Positions 1 through 11,533 of a stretch of 64,000 bases of DNA are shown here, piece after piece. Numbering within the stretch: position 1 is the first letter of the stretch; every line of letters begins with the position of its first letter. Source of the stretch: Saturnia japonica (taxonomy: Eukaryota > Arthropoda > Insecta > Lepidoptera > Saturniidae); the NCBI GenBank assembly GCA_033032175.1, contig CM065322.1, positions 10,602,001-10,666,000 of the forward strand, read 5' to 3'. The notes under the pieces were generated by a model. That model saw only the letters and a program-made list of their open reading frames with translations, ran no database searches and was not told where the DNA came from. The position numbers were made by a program, and so were the translations under genes.

Positions 1-1196
1 AAAAATAATTGGTTCTTCCACAAAGGACCTCTATTTCCGATGAATAAATATTTTCACGTTGTAATTTTTTTTTGCGAAAGTTCAAATCTAGGTTCTCTCA
101 ACATTTTTTTGTCGGAAATATTATAAATTCACACTTCAGTTAAAATTTGGCCAAATATACTCTTTTAACTTTAGCTTTTGATTCAAGTGCTTTGAATTGT
201 TTTTTAGATATTTATTTTAACAATGCTCTAATTAATGTAAAGGTTGGTTGGTTAGTAGTATTAACGCATTATTGATCATAACCTATATGCTTAACAGTAT
301 GGTAAGTGAAGACCTGGAGGATACGGTTAGTGATAGTTGCGTTTATGTATGTTTAAGCATTACTTATGAAACTAGTGTAAGAGCCAGAGGAATTATTTTG
401 AGTATATCTTGCATCTAACAATTATTTATATAAATCATTAAAAATTTCTTTAAAATTTATAAGTAGTTATCACAGCAAAGTGACGGAATTGTGAATGATG
501 ATAAGCCCAATACATTTTTTTGTGAGTCTCCGCAGTCATAGCTGAAACATGAAATCCTTTGCGTTTAGGCGAGTCACTATGACGGATTTTCACTACATAT
601 TTGCATGGTACTTGCGACCCAGTAGGACTGGGCTGTATATCCCGACCACTCCGCTATCGCCATTACCACGTTCGTTACTCAGCAGATTGCACAACGTACG
701 AGGTAGGCTTGGGTGTCTAAATTCTTAGGATATTATTTGACTCTCCTTAGACCCCAAGAAAAGGAGTTAGTTGCTTTTTGAAAGTAACCGATACGTTTAA
801 CGGTATTTATACAGAACTCATACTAAGAATGCTCCTCGAAAAAGCCAAATTAATCAAACTGCTTTACCTTGGGGTGTAATTATCAGTAGTAGGACCATTA
901 TCAGAAACATGGAGGAGTCTGAAATTGACAGTACACAAAACGAAATAGTTATATTTTAAGTATCAAATAAAAAAGTAAGCTATGCGCTTTGCCTCACTAT
1001 TATAAATCACCATAATAAAATTCTACAGATATAGTCTACAGTTCATCATTTTCTCGGAGACTAAACCAATTTGTCCTTCTATGAAAAGACCGCAATATTA
1101 ATTTAATAGTCTCGAACGATCGAAAAGTTTTATTACTAAACTAGCTGGACCTCGCGGTTTAACCCAAGTTACATTTATTCGATCATCTGTCTACAG
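1..1196. other. No recognisable feature
   Basis: AT-rich sequence with no recognisable gene or repeat. Bases 590-720 are somewhat GC-richer, but I could not match them to anything. Confidence 0.5.
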
Positions 1197-1447
1197 CGTC
1201 GCCGCCAACGCACCCGTTTATCATATCGTTGTTCTCATTTCCATTCTTTCCTACTGCTTTCGAGATTGCCTAATGTTCAGGGTTACTGCTCCACTCTTTA
1301 GACATGTAGTGTTAAGTTAAATAGCATATAATCTTCCTCAATAAATGGGCTAAAAAATGAAAAAAAAAAAATCAAATTTGGTAATTCCAGAGATAAGCAT
1401 GTTCAGACAAACAATCTCCTTGAGCTTTATAATATTAGTATATACGT
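1197..1447 (-). mobile_element. Rep-A copy, internally deleted
   Basis: Read on the minus strand this starts with TATACTAATATTATAAAGCT (the Rep-A 5' end, here near 1425-1447). It keeps the stretch around 'ccagagataagcatgttcagacaaac' only in degenerate form and ends near 1200 with the reverse complement of the 'cgggtgcgttggcggcg' block. The middle is missing compared with the fuller copy at 8226-8870. It has no coding capacity. The class is uncertain. Confidence 0.6.
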
Positions 1448-1842
1448 AAACTATTATCACTCAGCTTTGCTGCGAAATAAATATGCGTTCCATTTCGTCA
1501 CGACTGCTGAACTCGTTTCTCGGAACTCTAAACGAACGAACTTGCCCCGGAGAAATCATATTGATTATCTGAATGCATCATAAATATATTTACAACTCAT
1601 TGTGAACGTACGGGTTGAACGTAAAAATTTAAACGTTCTCCTTTGTGCATTGTTCTTCATATAATTTACACTTATTTACTACACGTAATCGAACCGTAAA
1701 GCTTATCGACTGTACTTTCTCCAATCGTTATCTCGGTGTTGAGAAATAAATTGGCTTATCGTCTGAACTTTCCCGGTTAATTAATATTCCCGGCTTTTAA
1801 AAAAGCATTCTTTATAGGGATTGCAAAAACTTCAATACATTT
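1448..1842. other. No recognisable feature
   Basis: AT-rich DNA between two repeat copies; nothing identified. Confidence 0.5.
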
Positions 1843-2030
1843 TTGAAGTGATAGCTTCTTATGGGAGGGTAAACCGCTTCGTAACGTAACGCGTTATGGC
1901 GCCATTAATAGTAGCATAGTTTCAGTCAATCTTAACGCCACGCTCGTAGCCTAGCTAGGTCGTAAGCGTGACTGCTATGACCGAAGCCCTAGGTTCGAAT
2001 CCTCGCCGGCTTCCCTTTCTCTCTTTCGTT
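1843..2030 (+). repeat. Rep-G terminal segment, interrupted by a tRNA-like insert
   Basis: Bases 1843-1906 match the reverse complement of 51850-51913 with about 4 differences in 64 positions. The shared core contains CGTAACGTAACGCGTTA. The match resumes at 2008 with GGCTTCCCTTTCTCTC, as in the other copy, so bases 1907-2007 are extra here. Within the repeat, GAAGTGATAGCTTC (GAAGTGATAACTTC in the other copy) can fold as a short hairpin. The repeat class is not known to me. Confidence 0.7.
1938..2007 (+). repeat. tRNA-like segment (SINE-type insert)
   Basis: An A-box-like TAGCCTAGCTAGG lies at 1947-1959 and a perfect B box, GGTTCGAATCC, at 1992-2002, spaced as in an RNA polymerase III internal promoter. 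The flanks do not form an acceptor stem, so this is unlikely to be a working tRNA gene. It sits exactly where Rep-G is interrupted, which suggests insertion or replacement by a SINE-like sequence. Confidence 0.5.
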
Positions 2031-2457
2031 TGGTCTTTTTTTTTCTTTTGATTAGTTTAAGTTATCACTTCTATCGAGCGTCCCCAAACGCACAATTTTT
2101 TTTAAAGTCAAGCGATGTGTATACTTATTACCAGATTGATATAAATCTATTCGCGGAATTAAATTAACATATAATTTGATACCGTCCTATCTTGTAGTTA
2201 CTTCCTTGAGGGCTGGTGCAGTAGATACCTTAGCGGAGGACATTGGAGTAAAACCCTAGGACCGTGGAGATCAAATGCACGCAGTTTTTTCAAAAAGTTC
2301 GCAAGTCGACTAGTCGTCGCATTTCACGGCCAGAGGGTTGGCCAAAACTTTGATCAGTGAATAAACATTGCCACGCAACGAGGCAGTGCGACCAGTTTTC
2401 TGGGGACCTATCCTTCTCGCGGCGAGTCGGATCCTCTACTTGTAGTTTTATTTATTA
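2031..2457. other. Unassigned, partly GC-richer
   Basis: Bases 2190-2440 are richer in G+C than the surroundings but have no ORF or repeat I recognise. Confidence 0.4.
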
Positions 2458-2995
2458 CTAGCTGTGCCCGCGGCTTTGCTCACGTGGAGTACAGAATGCC
2501 CGCGCGAATCTTGCTCCGTCGCTCCCGGCTATTTTGAAGACAAAAATGCTTATTGTGGATGCTCCTTTGAAGATAGACGTATACACTCCCTGACTTTTTT
2601 TATATGTCTTTTTAATGTTTACAATTGTTTAATACATGAATTTGCTATATCTCTTATGGTTTACTCAGCGTAAGTCATTTAAGCACCCGAATTGATTCAC
2701 CATGATAAGTTTTTTATTTATTTGTGCGAAACCCTAATTTTTTTTCTAATATAAAAGTAGCTCTAGTTACTCCCCATAAAATCAGCTATCTACCAGTGAA
2801 AGTCCCGTCAAAATCGGTTTAACCGTTTTGGAGATTACCCGGAACAGACAGACATAGAGACAAACAAAATTTTGAAAATGAGTTTTTTGTTATATGTGTC
2901 TTATTTACTTTCATATGCATTTAGTAAAAAGCTGTTATTTTGACATTACAAACAGACACTTCAATGTTATTAATTGTATAGATATATAGATATCT
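2458..2995 (-). mobile_element. Rep-B copy, full-length-like
   Basis: It starts with ACTAGCTGTGCCCGCGG, the reverse complement of the GCACAGCTAGT 3' end common to many lepidopteran repeats. Its whole length matches, in opposite orientation, the copy at 48200-48878: the 'tgtctgttt' start, the block 'aatcggtttaaccgttttggag' (here 2811-2840 in reversed sense) and the GC-rich end. Two such copies 45 kb apart support an interspersed element of roughly 540-680 bp. It is non-coding; the 69-codon ORF at 2464-2673 is incidental. Confidence 0.7.
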
Positions 2996-4026
2996 CATCA
3001 GAATAGTCGTCTCATTAGAATTCCGAAAATAACCATATTTCAGCAATCTTAACAATACAATTTTTCTGTACGTGCTTTAATAATGGGTTCGAGACGTTCG
3101 AGTAGGCAAACATTATAATATGGAAAACGTCGGAGTGTGTTGTAAATGAAAGTTTGTTTACATTCATTTGCATATAAATTGTTCCAATTGCTATGAATAA
3201 AATTCTAAATGCTGGATAATTTCTGGCACGTATCCAATTTTTTGTCTTTAAATTTTAGCTATTAATGACATGTCGCGACATTATCCAGGTAAAAATTCAG
3301 GATCGCTCAATCATTTTTTTTTATTTTTAAAGTTATAAAGAATTTTGTAGTACATATTTAAATTATAAAATGGAATCATTTGTAACAATTATAATTATCA
3401 ATATGTCTGCTGGAATCACAAGTAATATATTGGCAAGATTCAAATTTTAATTTGGACTTATTATCACTTGAGTTTTTGCAGACAAGCTTATTTATCGTAT
3501 AGTTACTCCATCTATAAATGTATATATCATTTTCAATTTATTCCCACGTTATTCAGTCAAAATTATCCCATTCTATGTTAGATCCACTATATTATGCAGA
3601 CAGTCTCGATGTCCCATAAATACGCCTTCGGATCTTCGACTTCCATTTACTTAGGTTCGACGTAAACACGGTTTCAATACAGGTTATTTACATCTCACTG
3701 GCGAATCGCAAAATTGCTACCAACTAAATTAAAATGTAAAATATTACTCAAATTGGGTTATGTGAACAGTCCCACTGTTTTAAATAAACTGCTAGGAATG
3801 ACTGTCTACCGTGAGTTTTATTATATGGAAACCTGTGTTGTGTTTTAGTCTGCTCGATTTTATGTGTTATAATAATAAAGATTAAAAAAAAAAATTAACC
3901 CTCCGTTTAATCTGATGATTAATGTTAATTTTGGATAAAACTCATTGCTGAATACCTGTAAAAGTGTCAATCCTTCTGTATTGTCGGTTATGTGAAATAG
4001 TTTAATTTAAATATATTATTATAATA
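2996..4026. other. No clear feature; one A-tailed segment
   Basis: AT-rich. At 3874-3879 an AATAAA is followed at 3884 by 11 A residues, which could be the 3' tail of an old retroposed sequence; I could not identify its body or any target duplication. Confidence 0.4.
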
Positions 4027-5060
4027 CTAGCCGCCCGTGCGAAGGGCACGGGAACAATTAACAAAATTATGTGTTTTATGTCTAAAAAACATGATTTAGA
4101 GTTTATAGCTTTAATATCGGTAGTTCATAACTGCCTCTTTAGCCAAGTTGCCCTAAATGCGACTGCTATGCTCGAGGTACTAGGTTCGATTCGCAGATCA
4201 AGCAATTGGGTTTTTTCTATGAAATTCTCAGTAGCAACTCGGAGTTTGGCTTTGTGCCCGATTAATGGCAACAGGCCGCCCCCTATTACATGGGATCTAA
4301 AACATACCCGGTAACTGTGGTTGTACACCTATGTCTAACCATTCAGGGAATACAGGCGTGATCGTATGTTATGTAACTTAATAGTTACAAAAAGTGCTCT
4401 TAGTTTGTGACACGCAATTAATTATAGGTCGTCAATGCCGGCCAACCGACCACGACTGTTTTGCTGAGAGGGATTTCTTTGGTCGCGCGTAATTTTTAAT
4501 TCGTGATATCTTCTACGGTATTAATTTAAATGGAAAACTGTTTATGACAATATTAATATATATTAAATGCCCAACTTAACTAACACATTTAACTGTTTAA
4601 AGATTAATACTGAATTGTAGTAAATGGCTTCGTATATAACGTAATGTTTTTGATTATTATGTTGAAGATAAAAATGGTTACCGTGAGTCGTCTTTCCGAG
4701 ATAGACATATGCCATCGCGGACTTTTCTCTAGGCTTTTTGAAAAACTATAATTCTTTAGCATATTATTTTGATGTATTTCATAAGGTTTAGCTAGCGTAA
4801 GCCATGTAAGTGCCCGAAAATCATCTTCGACAACTTGATTAGAAATATTGAATTTTCTCTACTATACAAAAATCTAATTGGAGTGTATTGTATATATGAA
4901 CCATCCATAAAAAAATCTCTAAATTACAGTGAAAACCGCATTAAAATTAGTTGCGTATTTTAAAAGATCCATGCGTACAGAAGGACAGACGGCGGGAAGC
5001 GATTTTACTTTATACTATGTATCGTTAATGATAACTATAAAGTTCCAGGTCATATTATGA
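4027..5060 (-). mobile_element. Rep-B-like element with nested SINE
   Basis: The left end ACTAGCCGCCCGTGCG matches the reversed Rep-B 3' end. From about 4680 the copy follows the same order of blocks as 2525-2860: the 'gaagataaaaatgg..gagatagac' segment, the 'taagccatgtaagtgcccg' segment, and then the 'attaaaattagttgcgta' and 'ggacagacggcgggaagcg' segments typical of RTE-like repeat tails. SINE-2 interrupts it at 4131-4372, so the Rep-B copy is older than that SINE insertion. Confidence 0.5.
4131..4372 (+). mobile_element. tRNA-derived SINE (SINE-2), near full length
   Basis: A tRNA-like head with B-box-like GGTTCGATTCG (4193-4203) is followed by a body containing 'gggcacaaagcc'-type and 'cccattacatggga'-type blocks in the order shared with the minus-strand copies at 25966-26214 and 7424-7580. 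The tail ends with the 'tacaggcgtgatcgtatg' block. It resembles the widespread lepidopteran tRNA-derived SINEs. The ORFs on both strands here (4069-4314, 4125-4328) are shadows of the SINE. Confidence 0.75.
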
Positions 5061-5188
5061 AATAAGATATTATATCAAACACAATACATTTTGATACTTA
5101 TGCAAAGTTATAATAAAACTAATTTGATTGCTTACATTCTTAATGACTTCAATATAAACTTACACTAGTGTTATTCTAATTTATTCAG

Positions 5189-5374
5189 GCTTTAAACTTA
5201 ACAAATTCAACGGTGCTAAGCTATCAAGAACGTGCTCCGTCGAGATTAGTAAGGGCTCATTACCCTAAACTTTGTCCGCCTCTTGGGTGTGAAGATCTTT
5301 TTCCTGAAGATTATCTTCTTGATTTGCATGACGTTTTAAATGACAATAATTTTTCTTTGGTGTTCTCGTTGTAA
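5189..5374 (+). CDS. Candidate terminal coding exon, unidentified
   Basis: An acceptor-like TTATTCAG with a pyrimidine-rich lead (5165-5188) is followed by 62 in-phase codons that run without a stop from 5189 to a TAA at 5372-5374. A TAAATAAA lies immediately at the stop. The predicted 61-residue tail is rich in acidic and aromatic residues, with the segment CEDLFPEDYLLDLHDVL, and looks more protein-like than most chance ORFs here. I recognise no family, and I found no upstream exon. In DNA this AT-rich, a 61-codon open stretch arises often by chance, so confidence is low. Confidence 0.2.
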   Translation, partial: ALNLTNSTVLSYQERAPSRLVRAHYPKLCPPLGCEDLFPEDYLLDLHDVLNDNNFSLVFSL

Positions 5375-7289
5375 ATAAATATACGAATGTCACAAAATGG
5401 CAATGTTATAATATAATAGTCTATAATTATCAATCTGAATGGATCAACTAATGTAAGTCACCTTTATAAAACTCCACTACTCGTTAGTTATTACATAATT
5501 TGTGTAATATATTATGTTTTATTTTTTGGAATGAAAACGTCTTCACTTTTCTATTTCTTTGTTAAGGTATATTATATTAACGACGTGTAGCGACATCAAC
5601 ATAGCGACCCATAGCGACATCTATCGAACCACATACGACGCAACCTACATCGCGCTATAGAAATTAACTCTTCAATTGAGTATATATACAAGAACCCGAC
5701 TACAACCGTTAGGCAGCTGCCCGCCAGACATAACAACCGTCTGGTTGTAGGATCCTCCTCCCTTTGCAATAGTTCTTCTACAGACGTATTCAAGTATGGT
5801 AATCATAATGAAATCAGCTTTAGTTATTTGATTTATGCTTTGTATTTTTAATTTATTGGACATTATCGTTTAAAAACCACCAGTATCTTATGCACAACCA
5901 TTAGACTTTCATATCGTTAACCAACCAAATAGATAGAAATATCAAGTTCGTTAACTATTTGAAATGCCTTTACTTAAATTAATTTCACAATGGTATGTTG
6001 ATGATATTATAGTTATTAACATATAACACTAAGGTTATCCTGCCAGAACACGTAAATTGTTGAAGTCAAATACGCGGTTTCGCGTGCCAACATTTTGCGG
6101 AATTTACATTTCTGTGCCGAGCCGGGCGACGGTGTAAATCATTGTAATTTCATTTCGTTCCTACTACCTTTTTCATTTATACGCGTCGCTTCAACCCTCC
6201 ATGAGAAGTGTATTAAGGTTATACGAAGGTATTGTTGTGGGCATGATTTGAATTTTCGTAATATATGTATTGCCCTCTTGGGATTTGTAATTCGAGGCAC
6301 AAATTAGGTCTTAAAAGATACCAATGATTATGGTTACGTTAATCATTAAGACCATAGTGCATTTTAAAATATTAACTACCTTCCTTGAAAGAGTTGAAGA
6401 AATATAAGCAATGGTTATCTTTGAGTCTCTTTTCTTTTAGAAATAGTTAATTAGACAAAGTGGAAAATATTTTAATCAGTGTTTACTTTTCATCGATTTT
6501 TATTAGTCCGTATATTTATAAAAAACAAGTTAAATTGAAAATTTGTTAGTTATTTAGGAAGTTAGGTTAGAAAGCTGCGAAAATGTAAACAGACTGCAAA
6601 TTTTAGTGTCCGTTCACAATCTATCCACAGTTTACAGTCTTACTAGAATCTATAAACCGAGTTTTTTTAGATAGCTTTCAAATTCTAATAATATCTACAG
6701 ATATACGATTACTTCCATATCGGCACAAACTAAAAAGTTCTTTGTCTTATCTTTGTCGTACCGTGAAACTGTGGGTCCATCTATCGGCAAATGTGTTCGC
6801 TCCTTCTTACAATATCGGGTCCTTCAAGCGTAACGGGAAGATATAGATAAATTTCGATCTCTCGGTGGTTGACGTTGTGATTGGATTGAACTGTACTTAC
6901 CATGAGGGACAGTGCCGTCAATTTCCCGAGCTACTATAAAAAAAAACAGCAAGCAAACATTTCGAAGAATATACATATTATGAACAATATACCAGGTTGC
7001 GTTGCCAAGAGAAAGCAAACTTTATTAGTCGTTCTTCAGAGTAACGACTGCGCATACAGGGTGTTCACGCGTGTACGAGTGTTTAAACACCGTTGCATGA
7101 AACCAAGCCTTCACCATCACACTTTACGGGCCGACTTTGTAAATTTAATCAAATATTCGAGGTTATTCGTTGTTATAGTTTTAAATGAGACAAATTAATC
7201 AGCGTTTGATTAAAAGGATGTTATTTATACAACTTTGTGGGGTGATACCAGTATAAAATGAGACAAAAAAACAGCGTGATAGATCTACT
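5375..7289. other. No recognisable feature
   Basis: AT-rich. A 98-codon ORF (6902-7198, plus) has no motif, signal peptide or splice context that I can support; I treat it as chance. Confidence 0.45.
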
Positions 7290-7304
7290 TCTTATATATA
7301 GCAT

Positions 7305-7400
7305 TTAGCGCTTAAGATTACCTACTGAAACTTGAGGTCGTACGTTCGATTCTCGTCAGGGCTTAATAAAATTTACTGCATTAATTGAAAAGCAAGCGCA
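7305..7400 (+). repeat. Possible degenerate tRNA-like SINE head
   Basis: A B-box-like ACGTTCGATTCTCG lies near 7341-7354, preceded by 'cgcttaagattacctactgaaacttgagg', which has the spacing of a D-loop to T-loop region. The A box is poor and no acceptor stem is visible. Confidence 0.3.
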
Positions 7401-7423
7401 CTACTCGTAACTATGAAGTTGCT

Positions 7424-7580
7424 TAACATACCATCACGCCTGTATCCCCGAAGTGTTAGACAGATGTGTACACACCAAGTTCGCCGGGTATGTTTTAGGT
7501 CCCATGTAATAGAGGGCGAACCTGTTGCCATTAATCGGGCACAAAGTCAAACTCCAAGCTACGCTACTGAGAACTTCCTA
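7424..7580 (-). mobile_element. SINE-2 copy, head truncated
   Basis: The body and tail of SINE-2 on the minus strand: it starts with the 'ccatcacgcctgtatccccg' block and continues with 'aggtcccatgtaata' and 'cattaatcgggcacaaag'. The tRNA-like head expected at the right end is absent beyond about 7580, so the copy is truncated. Confidence 0.7.
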
Positions 7581-8225
7581 CAGCGGGCGATCCTGTAAAC
7601 TTCGGTAGAGATCGGATCAAATTTCCATATGGACTCCAAAAAGGCACAACAACGCGCGGTCGAGTTTGCTAGTACATTATAAAGATATATTTGTATTTTG
7701 TTGCAATTCGTAAACAAGTGATGTCACATTTGCCAGTCGTCAACTTGACTTGGTCATGAAATATAAAAGGAGGTACTTAAGTTAACTTTTCATTCTAAAC
7801 TTTTAGAACGTCAACGAGTACGATAGTCAATTATAAAAAAATCAAAACTCAATAAAGGGCAAAAGGCAACGTTGACGCTTAATTAGATTGCTAGACCGTC
7901 CGTCTTCATTGAATCATTTGATGGCATCGTTCGTTCAATTAAAATCAAATTTATACTCCCCTTGTTTGTTAACTGCCAGCCCTTTGGGTGTAAGAGCAAT
8001 TTTGAAACCGCGTTTTACAAATTACATTTTCTTGGATGAGGTTCTTATGTGTTTCTGAGATTAAAGTTGGATTGCTAATAAACGGCTCTGGTTTCGTAAG
8101 AAAATTTATATCGTACAATAACATACAATCACTATAGAATGTATAATATACATTTATTATATCGCTCTAGATACGTTGAGTTTCTAGTATGGTGAAGACA
8201 TCAGTTTATTATTGATATTTACTAT
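7581..8225. other. No recognisable feature
   Basis: Nothing identified. Confidence 0.45.
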
Positions 8226-8870
8226 TTACTAACTGTGCCCTACGGTTTCCCCGTGTTTATATCCGACAAACACCGCGCCGCCAACGCACCTGTCTAGCCT
8301 ATCATAGTTGTGCTCATTTACCACAAGTACAAATTATTTTAATTTTTCATTATATCCCAAACCATGTGTCCAAATAACATGCTATAAAGGGCAAAATTTA
8401 ACTTCATAAAATTGACTTTATGATGAAGTAACTTTTTTCGTAAGGATTAATATGCCATGTCTAAAAATAATACTCATAAATCAACTATTATATAAATTCT
8501 TTAAAAAAATATCATAAAAGACCTTACTGTGGCTTATATATAAGATATAACCATATACTATCGTGGACTGTTTTTAGATATACTAAGGGCCAATATTTTT
8601 GTTGAACATTGTATTTACGTATCACCAACCATTAGGCCAGCGCACGCGGACACAGCGGTTCGGCTGGGCTGACACTACCGTCTTACTTAATAAAAATAAA
8701 TATTTAAGGCTATCTGAGAGCTGTAGTCTAATGTCATATATCCTATTACTATTCCTCGTGAGTCTAGCTTTCATAGACAAAAGTAATTTTTCAAATCTGA
8801 CTGGTATGTATAGTTCGAGGGATTAACGTGTTCAAACAAACAAAAAAAAAAAACACTTTTCCGCTTTATT
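8226..8870 (-). mobile_element. Rep-A copy, nearly complete
   Basis: On the minus strand it begins near 8870 with the 'tataataaagcgg...tttgtttgtttgaac' start and ends at 8226 with an 'ACCGTAGGGCACAGTTAG' type terminus. Most internal blocks seen in the other copies are present, including the hairpin-forming 'acttcataaaattgactttatgatgaagt' region at 8401-8430. At about 645 bp it is a good reference for the family's length. No coding potential. The AG/CTAG-type end and insertion next to T would fit a Helitron-like element, but an RTE-derived tail cannot be excluded. Confidence 0.65.
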
Positions 8871-9424
8871 ATATGAGTAATTATAGTATGGATTGTGAAA
8901 AAAATGTTATATTTGAATAAAATTATTTTGTGGCATTGAATAATTGTTAATGTGCTTTTTCTGGATATAAATTGTAGAGTTGGTAAGTTGTTTGATATTC
9001 CTTAATCTTATATTTAGGAATTAAACTTATCTTAACGGTTTATAAGACTCAAGAAAGCTTACAATAAATATACTTACAAAAACGATTTAATTTAAATAGT
9101 AATGTGATGGAATACTTTTAAAATATTTAGAACACACATAAGTTACTGTTCTCAGTTATAGTGGCACAAAAGAATGATAGACGATAAGAAGATAAAAGTC
9201 TACAATGTTGTAACTTAACAAATAATAAGATTGTTTCATCACTTTTCACTTCCTCGGAATATAAACTGTTTTCACAAACGTTACGTTGTTTAGAACCCAA
9301 TTAAAGATATGTGGTTTTTGTCTTATATTTAGATATGTAATCCTCCACAATTACTACTTAGTGAGGTTTCCAGTGACAAATATAATGTTTTTAAATGATA
9401 TGCATTGAAGTAATATTGACATGA
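8871..9424. other. No recognisable feature
   Basis: AT-rich; nothing identified. Confidence 0.45.
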
Positions 9425-9660
9425 CATATACCTCACCCGACTGCGGCAAAGTCAAAAGGAAGGGTTATGTTTCTTTCTAGCAGTATAATTGTATATGATT
9501 TTATTTACGTATGTTCCACCGTAGTACCTAAACTACTCATCTGATTTTGATGAATGAGGTGCCAATGGATTAGTTATAGTCCGGGTGATATAGGCTACAT
9601 TTTATATGAACAAAATTAACATCACGTGTGTTACATCCAAATAAAGTGGAGGTTTCAGAT
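9425..9660 (+). mobile_element. Interspersed repeat fragment (LINE-tail-like)
   Basis: The order of blocks 'cacccgactgcggcaaag', 'ggaagggttatgtttct', 'actcatctgattttgatgaatgaggt' and 'ccgggtgatataggctac' is one I associate with common lepidopteran repeats of RTE-tail style. No protein is encoded. Confidence 0.45.
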
Positions 9661-11130
9661 TTGTTTTTGCTTTCGTTTCGAGTGCGATTTTCCTTTAATT
9701 TTAGTCAAATTACAGTTTTTTTAGACTTATAACTGCCGTAATGTATTTGTAAAGGTAAAATAAAATGTTATTAACAAAAAAAAAAAAAACTTATAAAATG
9801 CTAATCATTTCTTGACTATACTTACTGTGACAAGGCTTGTTAAGTTTTTAAACTTTTTATTGTTGGAACTTTTAATTGTAGTTTGTAAATCTTTACTAGT
9901 TGTTTCTGTACCTTTTTTTCTTTATTTATTATTACTATGATTATGTTGACAAATGTTTTATTTACCACTTGTACACGTTTTAATATTAGCATTTTTTGTT
10001 TACAGGTAAGTGTTCATTAGCGTCAAATGGTTGGTATTTAAAATATATAACCTTGTTACAGTGGTCGCATGCTGCGTGAGTTATGGGCTTAAATTCATAC
10101 TGTATGTTTCTTAATAAAACAATGGCTTTCCATGTAGGTTATATGAATAATTGAATGGATATATTATGCAGAAAAAATAGTACAAGAATATCCGTTGAAT
10201 TTTTGTTGACTGTTTTGCTTGTTAATTCGGCTGACCGGTAGTTTGCAGTAATTTAAGAAGCAATAGGAGATTCTTGCAATTTACTTTCTTAAATGAGCAA
10301 CTTTTAAGTCTATAATTACTATAGATTTTTAAATACATATTTTTATCATTAATTCATATCGTGATATAAATGGAAGAAAATAATATGCAAAAAAATAATA
10401 GGCCTATGAAAGATGATCTATTCCTGCAGTGGACTGAACTGGCTAATGATAATAATGATGACGATATCAGTTTACCTTATTTCGTAAAATATAATTGCCA
10501 TATTCATATCTACACTCACGAAATATAACGAAAATCAAATACAACAACAAATTTAACTCTATCGTGGCGGAACAAATACAAACATTGATAGCTAACTGAA
10601 CGCTTTATAGAGTAAAATTCGAAAGCAAAATATTTATTGTGCGAGCTTCTCGGCTTAAAAATAAATATGGTTTATTTTTCTAGTATTCTGGGCCAATAAA
10701 GATTGCCGGATCGAGTGCCATCGGCGCTTGGTGATACGTTTGCATGTTATTTCAACATTAATCGACACGGGCGATTTGAAAATTTTGTGATGCGGTGCTT
10801 TAAATTTCGCTTTTAGTTAGTAATTGGAACTTAAGAAATATGTGGATCTGCGTAAAGAATTTTTCGAGAAGTGCGCTGCGTTTATATTGTTTATTAAGGA
10901 TATGAGATGAATTGTAAGTCAGTCCACCGTTGGCCATCCATTACAATTACACTGGCGGATATTGATATGACCAAAATGCGTCCGTAGTTCGAACCTTCGT
11001 CAACGAAATTGTGTACGTTAGTCATCACGAAACGCAACAGCGTACAGAATAATAAATCCTTTAATAACACAATTTTATTATGATATAGTTAAATATTCCG
11101 GTATAGTTAACTCTGTCATTATAGCAAAGT
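9661..11130. other. No gene; one poly(A) run
   Basis: AT-rich. An A14 tract lies at 9776-9789 and may be an old retroposon tail. Bases 10700-11040 are slightly GC-richer without recognisable content. Confidence 0.4.
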
Positions 11131-11357
11131 TGTTGCGGACAGCGAGCGGGGCGAGCGAATAACGATAGTCTAATAGTATAAAATGAACAAGTAAATGAAA
11201 TAATACGTGTTAGGAATAAGGTTTATAAATACGTGTTAGGAATAGATATAATAATATGAACTGAATATGTGTGAATATGTGTATTTTAAAACGATTAGAA
11301 TAAGAATATAGCTAGTTGTAAGTTTAAATGTATAAATTTCACTAGTTGTAAGGATGA

Positions 11358-11388
11358 ACCATGCCAGACTCGGAACATCTGGCATGGT
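11358..11388. repeat. Perfect 11-bp hairpin
   Basis: ACCATGCCAGA and its exact reverse complement are separated by 9 bases. It lies upstream of the TATA box in the LTR-like block. Confidence 0.85.
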
Positions 11389-11406
11389 GACTCATAGTAC
11401 TGCCGA

Positions 11407-11433
11407 GAGCGCGCACACAGGGCGTGCGCGCTC
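11407..11433. repeat. Perfect GC-rich 10-bp hairpin
   Basis: GAGCGCGCAC and GTGCGCGCTC are separated by 7 bases. Second strong hairpin in the same block, 19 bases after the first. Confidence 0.85.
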
Positions 11434-11495
11434 ATTGGCTGAGCGACGCCCCGCACGGAATCCATCGCACTACGGTTGCGAGTCAAAGGGCGAGG

Positions 11496-11533
11496 TTAAA
11501 TATAGCGGAGAGGGCGGCAGTACTGCGATCAGT
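11496..11533 (+). promoter_or_regulatory. Core promoter: TATA box plus TCAGT initiator
   Basis: TTAAATATA at 11496-11504 is followed by TCAGT at 11529-11533, so the initiator A lies about 30 bases downstream. That is the spacing of insect RNA polymerase II core promoters and of many insect LTRs. It probably drives the retroelement rather than a host gene. Confidence 0.5.

Noticed and set aside
6902..7198. 98-codon plus-strand ORF
   Set aside because: No domain, no splice context, and overlapped by another ORF on the opposite strand; consistent with chance.
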